Source: Saliniramus fredricksonii (GTDB taxonomy: Bacteria > Pseudomonadota > Alphaproteobacteria > Rhizobiales > Beijerinckiaceae). Taken from it: DNA of 64,000 bases. The position numbers were made by a program, and so were the translations under genes. Below the pieces are notes generated by a model. The model saw only the letters and a list, made by a program, of their open reading frames with translations. It was not told where the DNA came from and made no database searches. The stretch covers positions 62,001 through 126,000 of the forward strand of contig NZ_FMBM01000003.1 of NCBI RefSeq assembly GCF_900094735.1, written 5' to 3'. Shown in pieces: positions 25,296 through 35,668 of the stretch (positions are counted from its first letter, which is position 1; the number at the start of each line of letters is the position of its first letter).

Positions 25296-26966
25296 ATGGC
25301 CATCAGCGCCAACAGGCTTGAACTTCTGCAGATCGCCGATGCGGTCGCGCGTGAAAAGGTGATCGACCGCCAGATCGTGCTCGCCGCGATGGAGGATGCG
25401 ATCCAGAAGGCCGCCCGCGCCCGCTACGGCAGCGAGACCGAGGTCCGCGCCGAGATCAATCCGCGCACCGGCGAGATCGCCCTGTCGCGGCTCCTGCAGG
25501 TGGTCGAGGAGGTCGACAATCCGGCCACCGAGATTTCGCTCGAGGATGCCCGCCATCGCAACCCGGGTGCGCTGGTCGGAGACTTCATCGCCGAGACCCT
25601 GCCGCCCTTCGATTTCGGGCGCATCTCGGCGCAATCGGCCAAGCAGGTCATCGTGCAGAAGGTGCGTGATGCCGAGCGGGACCGGCAATACGAGGAATTC
25701 AAGGATCGCGTCGGCGAGATCATCAACGGCCAGGTCAAGCGCGTCGAATACGGCAACGTCATCGTCGATCTCGGCCGGGCCGAGGCGATCGTGCGCCGCG
25801 ACGATCTGATCCCGCGCGAGACCTTCCGCCCCGGCGACCGTATCCGCGCCTATCTCTACGACGTGCGCCGCGAGACGCGCGGACCGCAGATCTTCCTGTC
25901 GCGCACGCATCCGCAATTCATGGCCAAGCTTTTCGGTCAGGAAGTGCCCGAGATCTACGACAACGTCGTCACCATCAAGGCCGTGGCCCGCGATCCGGGC
26001 TCGCGCGCCAAGATCGCCGTGATCTCGCGCGATTCCTCGATCGACCCGGTCGGCGCCTGTGTCGGCATGCGCGGCTCGCGCGTGCAGGCCGTGGTCGGCG
26101 AATTGCAGGGCGAGAAGATCGATATCATCCCCTGGTCCGAGGACGAGGCGACCTTCATCGTCAACGCGCTCCAGCCGGCGGAAGTCGTCAAGGTCGTGCT
26201 CGACGAGGATAGCGAGCGCATCGAGGTGGTCGTGCCCGATGAGCAGCTCTCCCTCGCCATCGGTCGGCGCGGTCAGAATGTGCGCCTCGCCTCACAGCTT
26301 ACCGGCTGGGATATCGACATCCTGACCGAAGCCGAGGAATCCGAGCGCCGCCAGAAGGAATTCAACGAGCGCTCCGAATTGTTCATGGAGGCGCTCGACG
26401 TCGACGAGGTGGTCGGCCAGCTGCTCGCCTCGGAAGGCTTCCGCTCGATCGAGGAAATCGCCTATGTCGAGGTCGACGAGGTGGCCAATATCGAGGGCTT
26501 CGACGAGGAGACCGCGCAGGAAATCCAGACCCGCGCACGGGAATATCTCGAGCGGATCGAGGAAGAGAATGACGCCAAGCGCCGCGAGCTCGGCGTTGCC
26601 GATGAATTGCGCGATATCGACGGCATCACCACGGCAATGCTGGTTGCCCTGGGCGAGAACGACGTGAAGAACATCGAGGACTTTGCCGGATGTGCAACCG
26701 ATGATCTCGTCGGCTACACGGAAGGTCGCGGTGCCGAGGCCGTGCGCCATGCCGGCTTCCTCGACGGGTTCGACCTGTCGCGCGCTGATGCCGAAGCGAT
26801 GATCATGGATGCCCGCATCCGTGCCGGCTGGATCGAGGCGCCGACCGAGGCGGTCGAGACGCTCGAAGGTGATGAAGGTGAGGCGGAAGAGGTGACGCAG
26901 GCAACTGCGACTGCTGCGGAGGATACTGCCCTTCCCGTCGGTGAGAATGTGGAAACGGACCGGTGA
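25296..26966 (+). CDS. nusA: Transcription termination/antitermination factor NusA
   Basis: RNA-polymerase-binding factor of 556 residues. Order: N-terminal RNAP-binding domain (1-about 125), S1 domain (GEIINGQVKRVEYGNVIVDL), two KH domains (IDPVGACVGMRGSRVQAVVG, then LSLAIGRRGQNVRLASQLTG), two helix-hairpin-helix acidic repeats and a Glu-rich tail. AGGAG lies 9 bases upstream of the ATG at 25296. Its stop codon lies inside a strong hairpin (26958-26992). Confidence 0.97.
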   Translation: MAISANRLELLQIADAVAREKVIDRQIVLAAMEDAIQKAARARYGSETEVRAEINPRTGEIALSRLLQVVEEVDNPATEISLEDARHRNPGALVGDFIAETLPPFDFGRISAQSAKQVIVQKVRDAERDRQYEEFKDRVGEIINGQVKRVEYGNVIVDLGRAEAIVRRDDLIPRETFRPGDRIRAYLYDVRRETRGPQIFLSRTHPQFMAKLFGQEVPEIYDNVVTIKAVARDPGSRAKIAVISRDSSIDPVGACVGMRGSRVQAVVGELQGEKIDIIPWSEDEATFIVNALQPAEVVKVVLDEDSERIEVVVPDEQLSLAIGRRGQNVRLASQLTGWDIDILTEAEESERRQKEFNERSELFMEALDVDEVVGQLLASEGFRSIEEIAYVEVDEVANIEGFDEETAQEIQTRAREYLERIEEENDAKRRELGVADELRDIDGITTAMLVALGENDVKNIEDFAGCATDDLVGYTEGRGAEAVRHAGFLDGFDLSRADAEAMIMDARIRAGWIEAPTEAVETLEGDEGEAEEVTQATATAAEDTALPVGENVETDR

Positions 26967-26992
26967 ACGGGCCCTTCCGGGCCTGTCCGGTC
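26958..26992 (+). other. Intercistronic hairpin containing the nusA stop codon
   Basis: An outer stem of six pairs (GACCGG with CCGGTC) and an inner stem of eight pairs (ACGGGCCC with GGGCCTGT, one G-U) close on a TTCC loop. The TGA stop codon (26964-26966) forms the 3-base bulge between them. No U tract follows. It may stabilise or attenuate the operon message. Confidence 0.75.
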
Positions 26993-27036
26993 ATGATGAC
27001 CAATGACCGCCCCAGGGCGGTGAAGGAGGCGCCTGC

Positions 27037-27699
27037 GTGCCGCGTCGTGAACAACGTCGAACCTGCATCGCCACCCGTGAGGTGCGCGAACCCGACGAGC
27101 TCATCCGCTTCGCGGTGAGCCCGCAGGGCGACGTTGTTCCCGATCTGAAAGCGCGTCTGCCCGGGCGTGGCGCCTGGGTCAGTGCCAGGCGCGATGCGGT
27201 CGAGGCGGCCTTGCGGCGCAAGGCCTTCGCCCGCGCCTTCAAGGCTTCGGTGAATGCGCCGGCCGATCTGGCCGACCGCATCGAGGCCGATCTCGCCATT
27301 GATCTTCGCCAGGCTCTTGCCCTGGCCAACAAGGCCGGATGCGTGGTCACGGGCTTCCACAAGGTGGAAGGCGCGATTGCATCCGGTGACGTTGTGGTGC
27401 TCATCCATGCGGCGGAAGCTGCTGCGGACGGGCGTCGCAAACTCGCACAGGCGCTGCGACGGTGCCTCGGTGACGGTGCGGAAACGATCCCCGTGATCGA
27501 TTTTCTCTCCGGTGACGATTTGGATTTGGCTTTGGGCCGGTCTCGTGTGATACATGCAGCGCTCGTCGCGGGCGCCGGGAGCCGAGGCTTCCTGGAGCGC
27601 TGGCGGCGGCTATGCGTGTTTCGCGGATCCATCGCCATGTCTGACGCCCCTCATGAGGAGGAGCGCAGCCTTGATGATAACGAACCCGCAGGATTGTGA
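27037..27699 (+). CDS. YlxR-family RNA-binding protein with L7Ae-like domain
   Basis: Protein of 220 residues from the nusA-infB operon. The N-terminal YlxR domain carries [20 protein letters not shown] and [18 protein letters not shown], which fits a nucleic-acid-binding fold. The middle part ([20 protein letters not shown], then VEGAI) resembles the L7Ae-like fusion of alphaproteobacterial homologues. The C-terminal 70 residues are less conserved. The GTG at 27037 follows GGAGG by 8 bases. Confidence 0.85.
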   Translation: MPRREQRRTCIATREVREPDELIRFAVSPQGDVVPDLKARLPGRGAWVSARRDAVEAALRRKAFARAFKASVNAPADLADRIEADLAIDLRQALALANKAGCVVTGFHKVEGAIASGDVVVLIHAAEAAADGRRKLAQALRRCLGDGAETIPVIDFLSGDDLDLALGRSRVIHAALVAGAGSRGFLERWRRLCVFRGSIAMSDAPHEEERSLDDNEPAGL

Positions 27700-27704
27700 G
27701 CGGA

Positions 27705-30506
27705 ATGTCTGATACGAAGAACCCGGGCGACAAGACTCTTCAGGTTTCGTCCCCCAAGACGCTGACCCTCAAGCGCCGTGGCGAGCAGGGAACTGTTCGC
27801 CAGAGCTTCTCCCATGGCCGCACCAAGCAGGTCGTGGTCGAGAAGGTCAAACGGCGTAGCGTCGGCCCCGGCGAGACGGCCAAGGATGGTGGCAGGGATG
27901 CCGGCAAGGACGCCCCGAAAGAGGCGGCGCGCACGGCTGCGCCGGGTCCGTCCGCGACAAAGCCCGTCTCGTCGCGGGAATCCGCTCCGCCGCGCCAGCC
28001 GGCCCGTCCCGGACGCGGCGGCGGTGTCGTGTTGCGCACGCTGAGCGAGAGCGAGATCGATGCCCGTGCGGCAGCGCTCGCCGATGCCAAGCGCCGCGAG
28101 GAAGAGGACCGCCAGCGTCGCGCGGACGAGGAGCGCGCCCGCATCGAGGCGGAGGCACGCGCCAGGGCCGAGGCCGAAGCTGCCCGCAAGGCCGAGGAAG
28201 AGGCGCGTCAGCGTCAGGAGGCCGAGGCTGCGGAAAGCGCGCAATCGGCTGCAACCCCCAAGGCCGATCCGTCTCAGGCCGCACCCGTTGCCGAGAAGGC
28301 CGCGCCCGCCGCGCCTGAGGCCGCGGAGCCGGCTCAGGCTTCTGCGCGGCCCATGCGTGACATGCGCAAGCCGCCAAGTCTCGACGATCTGGCAAAGCCC
28401 GAGCCTGCGCCCGAAAAGCCGGCGGAGAAGCCGACCGAAGCCAAGGCTGCGGAAAGCGGCAAGGCTGCGACCAAGGACACGGCGCGACCCGCTGCCAAGC
28501 CGTCACCGGCCCGTGCCCGTGCCACCGAGGAGGATGATGCACCGCGCGGTGGTCGCAAGGGCGCCGCGAAGGTTCCGGCCGCACCGAAGACTCCCAAGGG
28601 CGCAGACGATCGCCGCAAAGGCCGCCTGACCGTCACCAAGGCGCTTTCGGGTGACGACGAGCGCACCCGTTCGGTCGCATCCTTCCGTCGCCGCATGCAG
28701 CGCCTGACGGGCAAGGGCTCCTCCGAGCCCAAGGAGAAGATTGCCCGCGAGGTCATCGTCCCCGAGACGATCACCATCCAGGAACTCGCCAACCGCATGG
28801 CCGAGCGTGGCGTCGACGTGATTCGCCTGCTGATGAAGCAGGGTGCGATGCACAAGATCACCGACGTGATCGATGCCGACACTGCGCAGCTCGTGGCCGA
28901 GGAGATGGGCCATACCGTCAAGCGCGTGGCCGAAAGCGACGTGGAGGAAGGCCTGTTCGACGATGCCGATGCTCCGGAGGTGCTGCGCACGCGGCCACCG
29001 GTCGTCACCATCATGGGCCATGTCGACCACGGCAAGACTTCGCTGCTCGACGCCATCCGCAAGACCAACGTGGTCTCGGGCGAGGCGGGCGGCATCACCC
29101 AGCATATCGGCGCCTATCAGGTGACGAGCCCGAGCGGCGGCAAGGTCGCCTTCGTCGATACGCCCGGCCACGCCGCCTTCACGGCGATGCGTGCCCGTGG
29201 TGCCCAGGTCACCGATATCGTGGTTCTGGTCGTGGCCGCCGATGACGGCGTCATGCCCCAGACCATCGAGGCGATCAGCCATGCCAAGGCGGCGGGTGTC
29301 CCGCTCGTGGTGGCGATCAACAAGATCGACAAGCCCGAGGCCGATCCCCAGCGTGTCCGCACCGAACTGCTGCAGCATGACATCCAGGTCGAATCCATGG
29401 GCGGCGACACGCTCGAATTCGAGGTTTCCGCCAAGACCCGCGACGGGCTCGGCGAATTGCTCGAAGGTTTGCAGCTGCAGGCCGAGATCCTCGATCTCAA
29501 GGCCAATCCGGATCGCCCCGCCGAGGGTACGGTGATCGAGGCCAAGCTCGATCGCGGACGTGGCCCCGTGGCCACCGTCCTCGTCCAGCGCGGCACATTG
29601 AAGACCGGCGACATCGTCGTGGCGGGCGCCGAATGGGGCCGCGTGCGTGCCCTGATCAGCGATACCGGCGACAAGATCGACGAGGCCGGCCCCTCGATGC
29701 CGGCCGAAATCCTCGGCTTCAACGGCACCCCCGAAGCCGGTGATCGCGTTGCGGTCGTCGAGAACGAGGCTCGTGCCCGCGAAGTCACGGAGTACCGGTC
29801 ACGCCGCAAGCGTGATCTCATGGCCGCGCGGACCGGCGGCACCAGCCGCTCGCTCGCGGACATGATGCGCGACCTCAAGGAAGGTGCCGAGCGCAAGGAA
29901 TTCCCGCTTGTCATCAAGGGTGACGTGCAGGGCTCCGTCGAGGCGATTGCGGGCGCACTGGAGAAGGCCGGCAACGACGAAGTCAGCGCCCGTCTGGTGC
30001 ATGCCGGAGTCGGTGGTATCACCGAATCCGACGTGACCCTCGCGGAAGCCTCGGATGCGATCGTCATCGGCTTCAACGTTCGCGCCTTCAAGGAAGCGCG
30101 CGAACTCGCCGCCCGCAACGGTACCGAAATCCGCTATTACAACATCATCTACGATCTTGTGGACGATGTGAAAGCGGCGATGTCGGGCATGCTGGCGCCG
30201 ACCCTGCGCGAGACGCGTCTGGGCGAAGCCGAGATCCTCGAAGTGTTCAACGTCTCCAAGGTCGGCAAGGTGGCCGGTTGTCGCGTGCTCGATGGAAACG
30301 TCCAGCGCGGCGCCCATGTCCGCCTGATCCGCGACAACGTTGTCATCCACGAAGGCAAGCTCAGCCAGCTCAAGCGCTTCAAGGACGATGCCCGCGAGGT
30401 GGTCGCCGGACAGGAATGCGGCATGGCCTTCGAGAATTATCAGGACATGCGCAAGGGCGACGTGATTGAGTGCTACACCGTCGAAGAGGTGAAGCGCACG
30501 CTGTAA
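27705..30506 (+). CDS. infB: Translation initiation factor IF-2
   Basis: Initiator-tRNA GTPase of about 933 residues. A long Ala/Glu/Lys/Arg-rich N-terminus (residues about 50-340) precedes the IF2_N motif ([20 protein letters not shown]). The GTPase domain follows, with GHVDHGKTS (about residue 437), DTPGHAAF and NKID, then domains II-IV ending in [13 protein letters not shown]. The ATG at 27705 is preferred over a GTG at 27696 that overlaps the upstream stop. The size is typical for alphaproteobacteria. Confidence 0.97.
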   Translation: MSDTKNPGDKTLQVSSPKTLTLKRRGEQGTVRQSFSHGRTKQVVVEKVKRRSVGPGETAKDGGRDAGKDAPKEAARTAAPGPSATKPVSSRESAPPRQPARPGRGGGVVLRTLSESEIDARAAALADAKRREEEDRQRRADEERARIEAEARARAEAEAARKAEEEARQRQEAEAAESAQSAATPKADPSQAAPVAEKAAPAAPEAAEPAQASARPMRDMRKPPSLDDLAKPEPAPEKPAEKPTEAKAAESGKAATKDTARPAAKPSPARARATEEDDAPRGGRKGAAKVPAAPKTPKGADDRRKGRLTVTKALSGDDERTRSVASFRRRMQRLTGKGSSEPKEKIAREVIVPETITIQELANRMAERGVDVIRLLMKQGAMHKITDVIDADTAQLVAEEMGHTVKRVAESDVEEGLFDDADAPEVLRTRPPVVTIMGHVDHGKTSLLDAIRKTNVVSGEAGGITQHIGAYQVTSPSGGKVAFVDTPGHAAFTAMRARGAQVTDIVVLVVAADDGVMPQTIEAISHAKAAGVPLVVAINKIDKPEADPQRVRTELLQHDIQVESMGGDTLEFEVSAKTRDGLGELLEGLQLQAEILDLKANPDRPAEGTVIEAKLDRGRGPVATVLVQRGTLKTGDIVVAGAEWGRVRALISDTGDKIDEAGPSMPAEILGFNGTPEAGDRVAVVENEARAREVTEYRSRRKRDLMAARTGGTSRSLADMMRDLKEGAERKEFPLVIKGDVQGSVEAIAGALEKAGNDEVSARLVHAGVGGITESDVTLAEASDAIVIGFNVRAFKEARELAARNGTEIRYYNIIYDLVDDVKAAMSGMLAPTLRETRLGEAEILEVFNVSKVGKVAGCRVLDGNVQRGAHVRLIRDNVVIHEGKLSQLKRFKDDAREVVAGQECGMAFENYQDMRKGDVIECYTVEEVKRTL

Positions 30507-30519
30507 GTGTTGCATCTCG

Positions 30520-30553
30520 GCCGGCGCGCCATGCGCGCCGGCTTGATCTTTAT
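30520..30553 (+). terminator. Candidate terminator between infB and rbfA
   Basis: A 10-base perfect stem GCCGGCGCGC and GCGCGCCGGC with a 3-base loop lies 13 bases after the infB stop and is followed by TTGATCTTTATT. The U tract is broken, so termination may be partial and reduce rbfA-truB expression. Confidence 0.6.
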
Positions 30554-30678
30554 TCCGGATGCGGCGTCCGAACCGCCGCAGCACCGGATCATGACCGGTC
30601 GCGAACAACGCGTCTGGCCGCTTGAAGGCGGCGCGCGGGCCGGCCCGGATATAACCAGGATCAGGAGCGGAGGCGGTC

Positions 30679-31131
30679 ATGCCGAAGCGTTTCGAAGCGC
30701 GGGGCCCATCCCAGCGTCAACAGCGGGTGGCCGAACTCGTCCGCCATGCGATCGCGGAAGTCCTTCAGCGCGGCGATATCGCCGATGACGTGCTTGCAAG
30801 CCATATTGTCACCGTGCCGGAAGTGCGCATGTCGCCGGATCTCAAGCTCGCTACTGCCTATGTCATGCCAATGGGCGGGCAGGACGAGAAACCGGTCCTC
30901 GCCGCACTTGAGCGCCATCGCAAGCTGCTGCGGGCCGAGGTGGCGCGGCGCGTCAATCTGAAATTTGCGCCCGAATTGCGCTTTCGCCGCGACGAAACCT
31001 TCGACGAGGCAGACCGCATCGAGGCATTGCTGCGCACCGATGAAGTCCGCCGCGATCTCGACGTGCCCTCCGACGGCGATTACGGTCCCGACGCGGCAGG
31101 GCATCCGGGCGAGGGCGATCCGCGAGACTGA
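30679..31131 (+). CDS. rbfA: Ribosome-binding factor A
   Basis: Cold-shock 30S maturation factor of 150 residues with the KH-like RbfA fold: [19 protein letters not shown], then [20 protein letters not shown] and [19 protein letters not shown]. An acidic C-terminal tail of about 20 residues extends beyond the core. It is in the normal operon position between infB and truB. Confidence 0.95.
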   Translation: MPKRFEARGPSQRQQRVAELVRHAIAEVLQRGDIADDVLASHIVTVPEVRMSPDLKLATAYVMPMGGQDEKPVLAALERHRKLLRAEVARRVNLKFAPELRFRRDETFDEADRIEALLRTDEVRRDLDVPSDGDYGPDAAGHPGEGDPRD

Positions 31132-31199
31132 GCCGCTTCGACGGCCCTGCAAAACGACACCAGAATTCCGATCAGGAAACCTGCACAGGAACCCCCCGT

Positions 31200-32270
31200 A
31201 TGTCCGACGAGATTTCGCAGCCCGGCGCACCTTCCGCTCCGCCCGACCAGCCGCGCGACGATGCAGCGGTCGCGCGCCCGCGTAACGGCAAGCCGGGAGG
31301 CAAACAAGCCGGCGCGCGTCGCGGCGGGCGCGGCCAGCGTCAGGGTGATCGCCCCAAGCGGCGCGACGTGAACGGCTGGGTGGTGCTTGACAAGGGCGTC
31401 GGCATGACCTCGACCCAGGCGGTCGGCATGGTCAAGCGCTGCCTCAACGCGAAGAAGGCCGGCCATGCCGGCACGCTCGACCCGCTCGCTTCCGGGCTGC
31501 TGCCGATCGCTCTGGGCGAGGCAACGAAGACCGTCCCCTTCGTCATGGACGGGCGCAAGGCCTATGTCTTCACCGTGACCTGGGGCGTGGAGACCGATAC
31601 GGATGATGCCGAGGGCAATGTCGTCGATCGCACCGATGCGGTGCCCGAGCGCGCCGATGTCGAGGCGCTGCTGCCACGCTTTACCGGCCAGATCATGCAG
31701 ACGCCGCCGCAATTCTCCGCCATCAAGATCGCCGGGGAACGCGCCTATGACCTCGCCCGCGACGGCGAGCAGGTCGCGCTGCAGCCGCGCCCCGTCGAGA
31801 TCGACCGCCTGACGCTGCTGCATCATGCCGAGGGCAGGAGCGTGTTCGAGGCTGAATGCGGCAAGGGCACTTACGTGCGCGCGCTCGCACGCGACATGGG
31901 CCGCGAGCTGGGGTGTCTCGGCCATATCACCGCCCTGCGCCGCACCCGCGTCGGCCCCTTCACCGAAGAGGACGCCGTCGCGCCGGCGGAGATCGAGGCC
32001 ATGACCGACGCCGCAGCAGGAACTGCGCCGATCGATTTCGGTGATCTGATCCTGCCGGTTCAGTCCGCCCTGGACGAGGTCGACGAGATCCCCGTCTCAC
32101 GCGATGCCGCAACACGGATCATGCGCGGCCAGTCCGTGATCCTGCGCGGGCGCGACGCGCCGATCGAGGGCCAGGTCTTCGTTTCGCTGGCGGGGACACT
32201 GGTCGCGGTCGGCGATGTCGAGAATGGGGAATTCATCCCCCACAGGGTGTTCCACCTCGGCGCGTTCTGA
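31200..32270 (+). CDS. truB: tRNA pseudouridine-55 synthase TruB
   Basis: Converts U55 of tRNAs to pseudouridine. Length 356 residues, with a low-complexity basic N-terminal extension of about 55 residues before the core. The catalytic Asp94 lies in AGHAGTLDPLASGLLPIALG; downstream motifs include KAYVFTVTWG, TPPQFSAIKIAGERAYDLAR and GTYVRALARDMGRELG. A PUA-like C-terminus follows. The last gene of the operon; rpsO and pnp, which often follow, are not in this window. Confidence 0.96.
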   Translation: MSDEISQPGAPSAPPDQPRDDAAVARPRNGKPGGKQAGARRGGRGQRQGDRPKRRDVNGWVVLDKGVGMTSTQAVGMVKRCLNAKKAGHAGTLDPLASGLLPIALGEATKTVPFVMDGRKAYVFTVTWGVETDTDDAEGNVVDRTDAVPERADVEALLPRFTGQIMQTPPQFSAIKIAGERAYDLARDGEQVALQPRPVEIDRLTLLHHAEGRSVFEAECGKGTYVRALARDMGRELGCLGHITALRRTRVGPFTEEDAVAPAEIEAMTDAAAGTAPIDFGDLILPVQSALDEVDEIPVSRDAATRIMRGQSVILRGRDAPIEGQVFVSLAGTLVAVGDVENGEFIPHRVFHLGAF

Positions 32271-32294
32271 CGGCGCGACCGCGCGGCTTGCCGG

Positions 32295-32834
32295 TCAGGT
32301 GATCAACTGAACGCCATCATCGGCGTTCACATGCGCAAGCAGCCTGTCGATCACGAGCTGCGCCTCCTCGATCTCGGTCGAATCCGGAATGTCCCGGCCG
32401 CCGGAATTGAGGAAGGCGCCGGCCTGGGCGATGAGTGCGCGCAGGGCGGGCGCCGTCACTTCGGCAACCAGACCCGCATCTTCAGCCTCGCAGGGCGGGC
32501 GCAGCGCGCGGATCGCGGTCATGGCGAGGCGGTCCATGGCATGGACGAGTTCCTCGAAAGCCGCGCGGCGATCGACCGCGACGCGATCATAAGCGGCGCC
32601 CGCCTCAGGGGCATGGCGCAGATTGGAGGCCGCGAAATACTCCGGGTAGGAAACGGGGCGCCAATCCTGCAGATCCGCAACGATCTCGGGCGCATCGGCC
32701 GCGATCTCCACCAGCATCAGCACTTCGTTGAAATGGTTGAGGTAATCGTTCGACAAGCCGTCCGCCGCACGACGACCGCCAGCCGCGGAATCCGGGCGCG
32801 TGCGATCATCTGTCATATGTGCGGCTGTCGACAT
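32295..32834 (-). CDS. Hypothetical protein
   Basis: Predicted cytosolic protein of 179 residues that I do not recognise. It is rich in Ala and acidic residues, predicted mostly helical, and has no signal peptide or membrane segment. Readable patches include NDYLNHFNEVLMLVEI, DWRPVSYPEYFAASNLR and EEAQLVIDRLLAHVNADDGV. The ATG at 32834 has GAGG 6 bases upstream; an in-frame ATG at 32816 is an alternative. It converges on truB with a 24-base gap and stands alone. Codon use looks normal for the region, so a real gene is likely. Confidence 0.7.
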   Translation of the reverse strand: MSTAAHMTDDRTRPDSAAGGRRAADGLSNDYLNHFNEVLMLVEIAADAPEIVADLQDWRPVSYPEYFAASNLRHAPEAGAAYDRVAVDRRAAFEELVHAMDRLAMTAIRALRPPCEAEDAGLVAEVTAPALRALIAQAGAFLNSGGRDIPDSTEIEEAQLVIDRLLAHVNADDGVQLIT

Positions 32835-32940
32835 CCGAACCTCTTCTGCCTGATACCCACAAGCTGGCCCATAAAGGCTGATAAAGCGTTGACGGCGCGT
32901 TGGACGAGACGCTGTGCGCCGGCTGATTGCACATGCCGGG

Positions 32941-32974
32941 TCATCGCATCGCACGTGTCATCGCATCGCACATG
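32941..32974. repeat. 17-base tandem duplication
   Basis: Two copies of TCATCGCATCGCACRTG (32941-32957 and 32958-32974), differing at one base, in the gap between the hypothetical gene and the ABC importer genes. No function is apparent. Confidence 0.9.
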
Positions 32975-33117
32975 CCATTGACCGCGCGGGCGCATCAGGC
33001 TTTCCTGCCAAGCTGACAGGATTGAATGCGCAGCCGAATAAAGCGTGCGCATGATGAAGTACGCGCCTTGCCTCCCTGCCATGAGGCGGGGAACGCCCCT
33101 TCATCCTGCAGGCGCCC

Positions 33118-33894
33118 CTACCCGCTCGGCTCGGTGAAGCGGGCCGTCAGCGCGGCGGCGGCGCGGTCGATGGCGAGATAGAGCAGCACGGTGAAGGCCG
33201 CGAGGACGAACAGAGCGGCGAACATCAGATCCGTCTGCGCCCGGCCATTGGCGAGCAGCATCAGATAGCCGAGCCCCTTCGACGCCCCCACCCATTCCCC
33301 GATCACCGCCCCGAACGGCGCATAGACCGCGGCCAGCCGCAGGCCCGAGGCAAGCGACGGCAGCGCGTGCGGCGCGCGCAGCAGGAAGATCGCGCGGTTG
33401 GGCGAGGCGCCCATCACCTGCGCCAGATCAAGCCATCCGCGCGGCGTACGCATCAGCCCGTCGAAGAAGGAGGAGGCGACGGGGAAATAGATGATCAGGA
33501 TCACCATCACGATCTTCGAACCCATGCCGTAGCCGAGCCAGAGCGTCAGGATCGGCGCCAGGGCGAAGATCGGGATCGCCTGCGCGAAGACGAGGATCGG
33601 GCGCATCACCAGCCGCGCCAGCGGCGAGATGGCAAGTTGCAGCGCCGTGACGACGCCGAGCGTGGCGCCCAGAACGAGCCCGGTCAGGATCTGCGCGAAG
33701 GTGATCCAGGCATTATCGAGAATGATCGTGCGGGAACTGACCAGTGCCCGCCAGACCCGCTCCGGCCCCGGCAGGATGAAATGCGGCACGCCCGTGCCCC
33801 AGACGATGCCCTGCCACAGGGCGATGGCGAAGGCGAAGACGGCGAGCCCGCGCAGGAACGGAGCGCTGCGGCGCAACGTAAGGGGCCCCATCAC
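33118..33894 (-). CDS. thiX: ABC transporter permease, thiamine-precursor importer
   Basis: Inner-membrane permease of 258 residues with six hydrophobic segments of the BPD type. The cytoplasmic EAA-like loop is around DLAQVMGASPNRAIFLLRAP, with the conserved Gly. It belongs to the SsuC/TauC/ThiX class that partners with NMT1/THI5-like binding proteins. It overlaps the ATPase gene by 4 bases at its 5' end and is the last gene of a three-gene unit behind a TPP riboswitch, so HMP or a related thiamine precursor is the likely substrate. Confidence 0.85.
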   Translation of the reverse strand: MMGPLTLRRSAPFLRGLAVFAFAIALWQGIVWGTGVPHFILPGPERVWRALVSSRTIILDNAWITFAQILTGLVLGATLGVVTALQLAISPLARLVMRPILVFAQAIPIFALAPILTLWLGYGMGSKIVMVILIIYFPVASSFFDGLMRTPRGWLDLAQVMGASPNRAIFLLRAPHALPSLASGLRLAAVYAPFGAVIGEWVGASKGLGYLMLLANGRAQTDLMFAALFVLAAFTVLLYLAIDRAAAALTARFTEPSG

Positions 33895-34688
33895 GCGCCC
33901 TCCCCGGCGCGTTCCGGGACACCCGGATCGCGGGCCCGCAAACGCCTGAACAAAGCTGCCTGTGCGCTCAGAAAGGCCGGATCCTCGAGATCGCGCACCG
34001 GCGGCGTCTGCGGCAATTCCAGCGCCTCGAGCCCGCGCGCATGCATCAGCCAGGCGGCATGCGACAGCCGCGCAGCCTCCGCCGGCTCATGCGTGACGAG
34101 CAGCACCGTGCGCCCGGTGAGCAACGCGCCGGCGAGCTCCTGCATCTGCGCGCGCATGCGCGCATCCAGCGCGGAAAACGGCTCGTCGAGCAGGATGACC
34201 GGGCGATCCTCCATCAGGGTGCGCGCGAGAGCGGCGCGCTGGCGCTGACCGCCCGAGAGCATATGCGGGCGCTTGTGCGCGTGATCGGCGAGGCCGACGC
34301 GCTCCAGAAGCGCCATGGCGCGATCGCGATCGGCCCGTGCACCGCGCAGGGTCGCACCGATGGTGACATTGCCGAGAATGTCGCGCCACGGCACCAGCAG
34401 ATCGCTCTGCGCCATCAGCGCCACCCGCCCTGAGAGCGGCAGCCCGTCGCTCACGCGCACCTCTCCGACGAAGCGCACCCCCGTCTCCAGCCCCGCAATC
34501 ACCCGCAGCAGCGTCGATTTCCCCACGCCGGACGCCCCGAGCAGACCCGTCCAGCGCCCGGCAGGCAGGGTCAGCGTCAGCGGCGCGAAGAGCAGCGCCT
34601 CGCCGGAATAGCCTTCACCCGCAAGCGTGATGCCGGGAGCGGACGCAGCGCCCGCCCCCGTCTTCATCTGCACGGATGCGCCAGACAT
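33891..34688 (-). CDS. thiZ: ABC transporter ATP-binding protein, thiamine-precursor importer
   Basis: ATPase subunit of 265 residues with Walker A GASGVGKST, Q-loop MAQSDLLVPW, signature LSGGQRQRAALARTL, Walker B VILLDEPFSALDARM and the switch His in LLVTHEPAEAARL. The start at 34688 lies two bases past the stop of the binding-protein gene; a GTG at 34694 overlaps that stop and is possible too. The set is typical of the nitrate/taurine/HMP class; the riboswitch supplies the specificity. Confidence 0.88.
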   Translation of the reverse strand: MSGASVQMKTGAGAASAPGITLAGEGYSGEALLFAPLTLTLPAGRWTGLLGASGVGKSTLLRVIAGLETGVRFVGEVRVSDGLPLSGRVALMAQSDLLVPWRDILGNVTIGATLRGARADRDRAMALLERVGLADHAHKRPHMLSGGQRQRAALARTLMEDRPVILLDEPFSALDARMRAQMQELAGALLTGRTVLLVTHEPAEAARLSHAAWLMHARGLEALELPQTPPVRDLEDPAFLSAQAALFRRLRARDPGVPERAGEGA

Positions 34689-34690
34689 GG

Positions 34691-35668
34691 TCACGGGCGC
34701 GTCACATCGATGGCGAGGCGCTCGACCGGATGGATTTCGGGGATCATTCCGGCTTCGTGCAGGAAGGCCTCGAAATCGGCATAGCGCCCGTAATCAAAGG
34801 CTGCGGGGCGGCTGGCGAAACGCGGATAGGTATCGCCCCAGGCACGGATATTCAGCTCTGTGCGCAGTTCGTCGGACGTCGCCGCGAAGATCTCCCAGGC
34901 ATCTTCCGGATTGTTGAGAATGTAATGCGTGGCACGCTCCGTCGCCGTGAGGAAGCGGGCGATTACGTCCTTGTCCATGGTTTCCGGATTGGCCACGTAG
35001 ATCAACTCGTCATAGGCAGGAATGCCTTCTTCCTCTGGGTTGAAGCAACGCCCGGAAGTGCCTTCGATCTCAAGCTGGTTGAGCTCGAAATTGCGAAACG
35101 CCCCGATCACCCCGTCGACCTGGCCGCTCATCAGCGCCGGCGAGATCGACCAGCCGATATTGATCTGCTCGACATCCTCACCGCTCATGCCGTGATGGGC
35201 GAGCATGGCTTCGAGCATCACCTCCTGGATGCCGGCCACGGCGAAGCCGACCTTGCCGCCGGCGAGATCGGTCATCTCCCGGATCGGGCCATCGGCAAGG
35301 ACGACGAGACAGGTCAGGGGCGTGGAGACCAGGGTGCCCACCCGCACCAGCGGCATGCCCTGATGCAGGTTGAGATGCAGCTGCGGCTGATACGATATCG
35401 CGATATCGGCGCGCCCCGCCGCCACCATGCGCGGCGGATCGGTCGGATCGGCCGGCGCCACCACATCGACCTCCAGCCCGGCTTCCTCGAAATAGCCGAG
35501 TTCCTCGGCAAGGATGATCGGGCCGTGATCGGGATTGACGAACCAGTCGAGGATCACCTCGATCCGATCCTGCGCAGCGGCAGGCGTGATCGTGGCGACC
35601 GACAGCATCAGGGATGCGGCGAGCGCGCCGGCGAGAGCGGGGAGAGTTTTCTTCTTCAAGGCATGCAT
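34691..35668 (-). CDS. thiY: Periplasmic substrate-binding protein, NMT1/THI5-like
   Basis: Binding protein of about 325 residues for a thiamine-precursor ABC importer. A Lys-rich n-region and hydrophobic core end at PAAAQ. The mature part starts IEVILDWFVNPDHGPIILAE, which matches NMT1/THI5-like proteins, and has GRADIAISYQPQLHLNLHQG and VEQINIGWS. Start choice is difficult: ATG 35668 gives a normal signal peptide but has no good ribosome site; ATG 35683 is near. The best Shine-Dalgarno (GAGGAG) precedes an in-frame ATG at 35833, which would add 55 odd, basic residues. First gene after the TPP riboswitch. Confidence 0.87.
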   Translation of the reverse strand: MHALKKKTLPALAGALAASLMLSVATITPAAAQDRIEVILDWFVNPDHGPIILAEELGYFEEAGLEVDVVAPADPTDPPRMVAAGRADIAISYQPQLHLNLHQGMPLVRVGTLVSTPLTCLVVLADGPIREMTDLAGGKVGFAVAGIQEVMLEAMLAHHGMSGEDVEQINIGWSISPALMSGQVDGVIGAFRNFELNQLEIEGTSGRCFNPEEEGIPAYDELIYVANPETMDKDVIARFLTATERATHYILNNPEDAWEIFAATSDELRTELNIRAWGDTYPRFASRPAAFDYGRYADFEAFLHEAGMIPEIHPVERLAIDVTRP

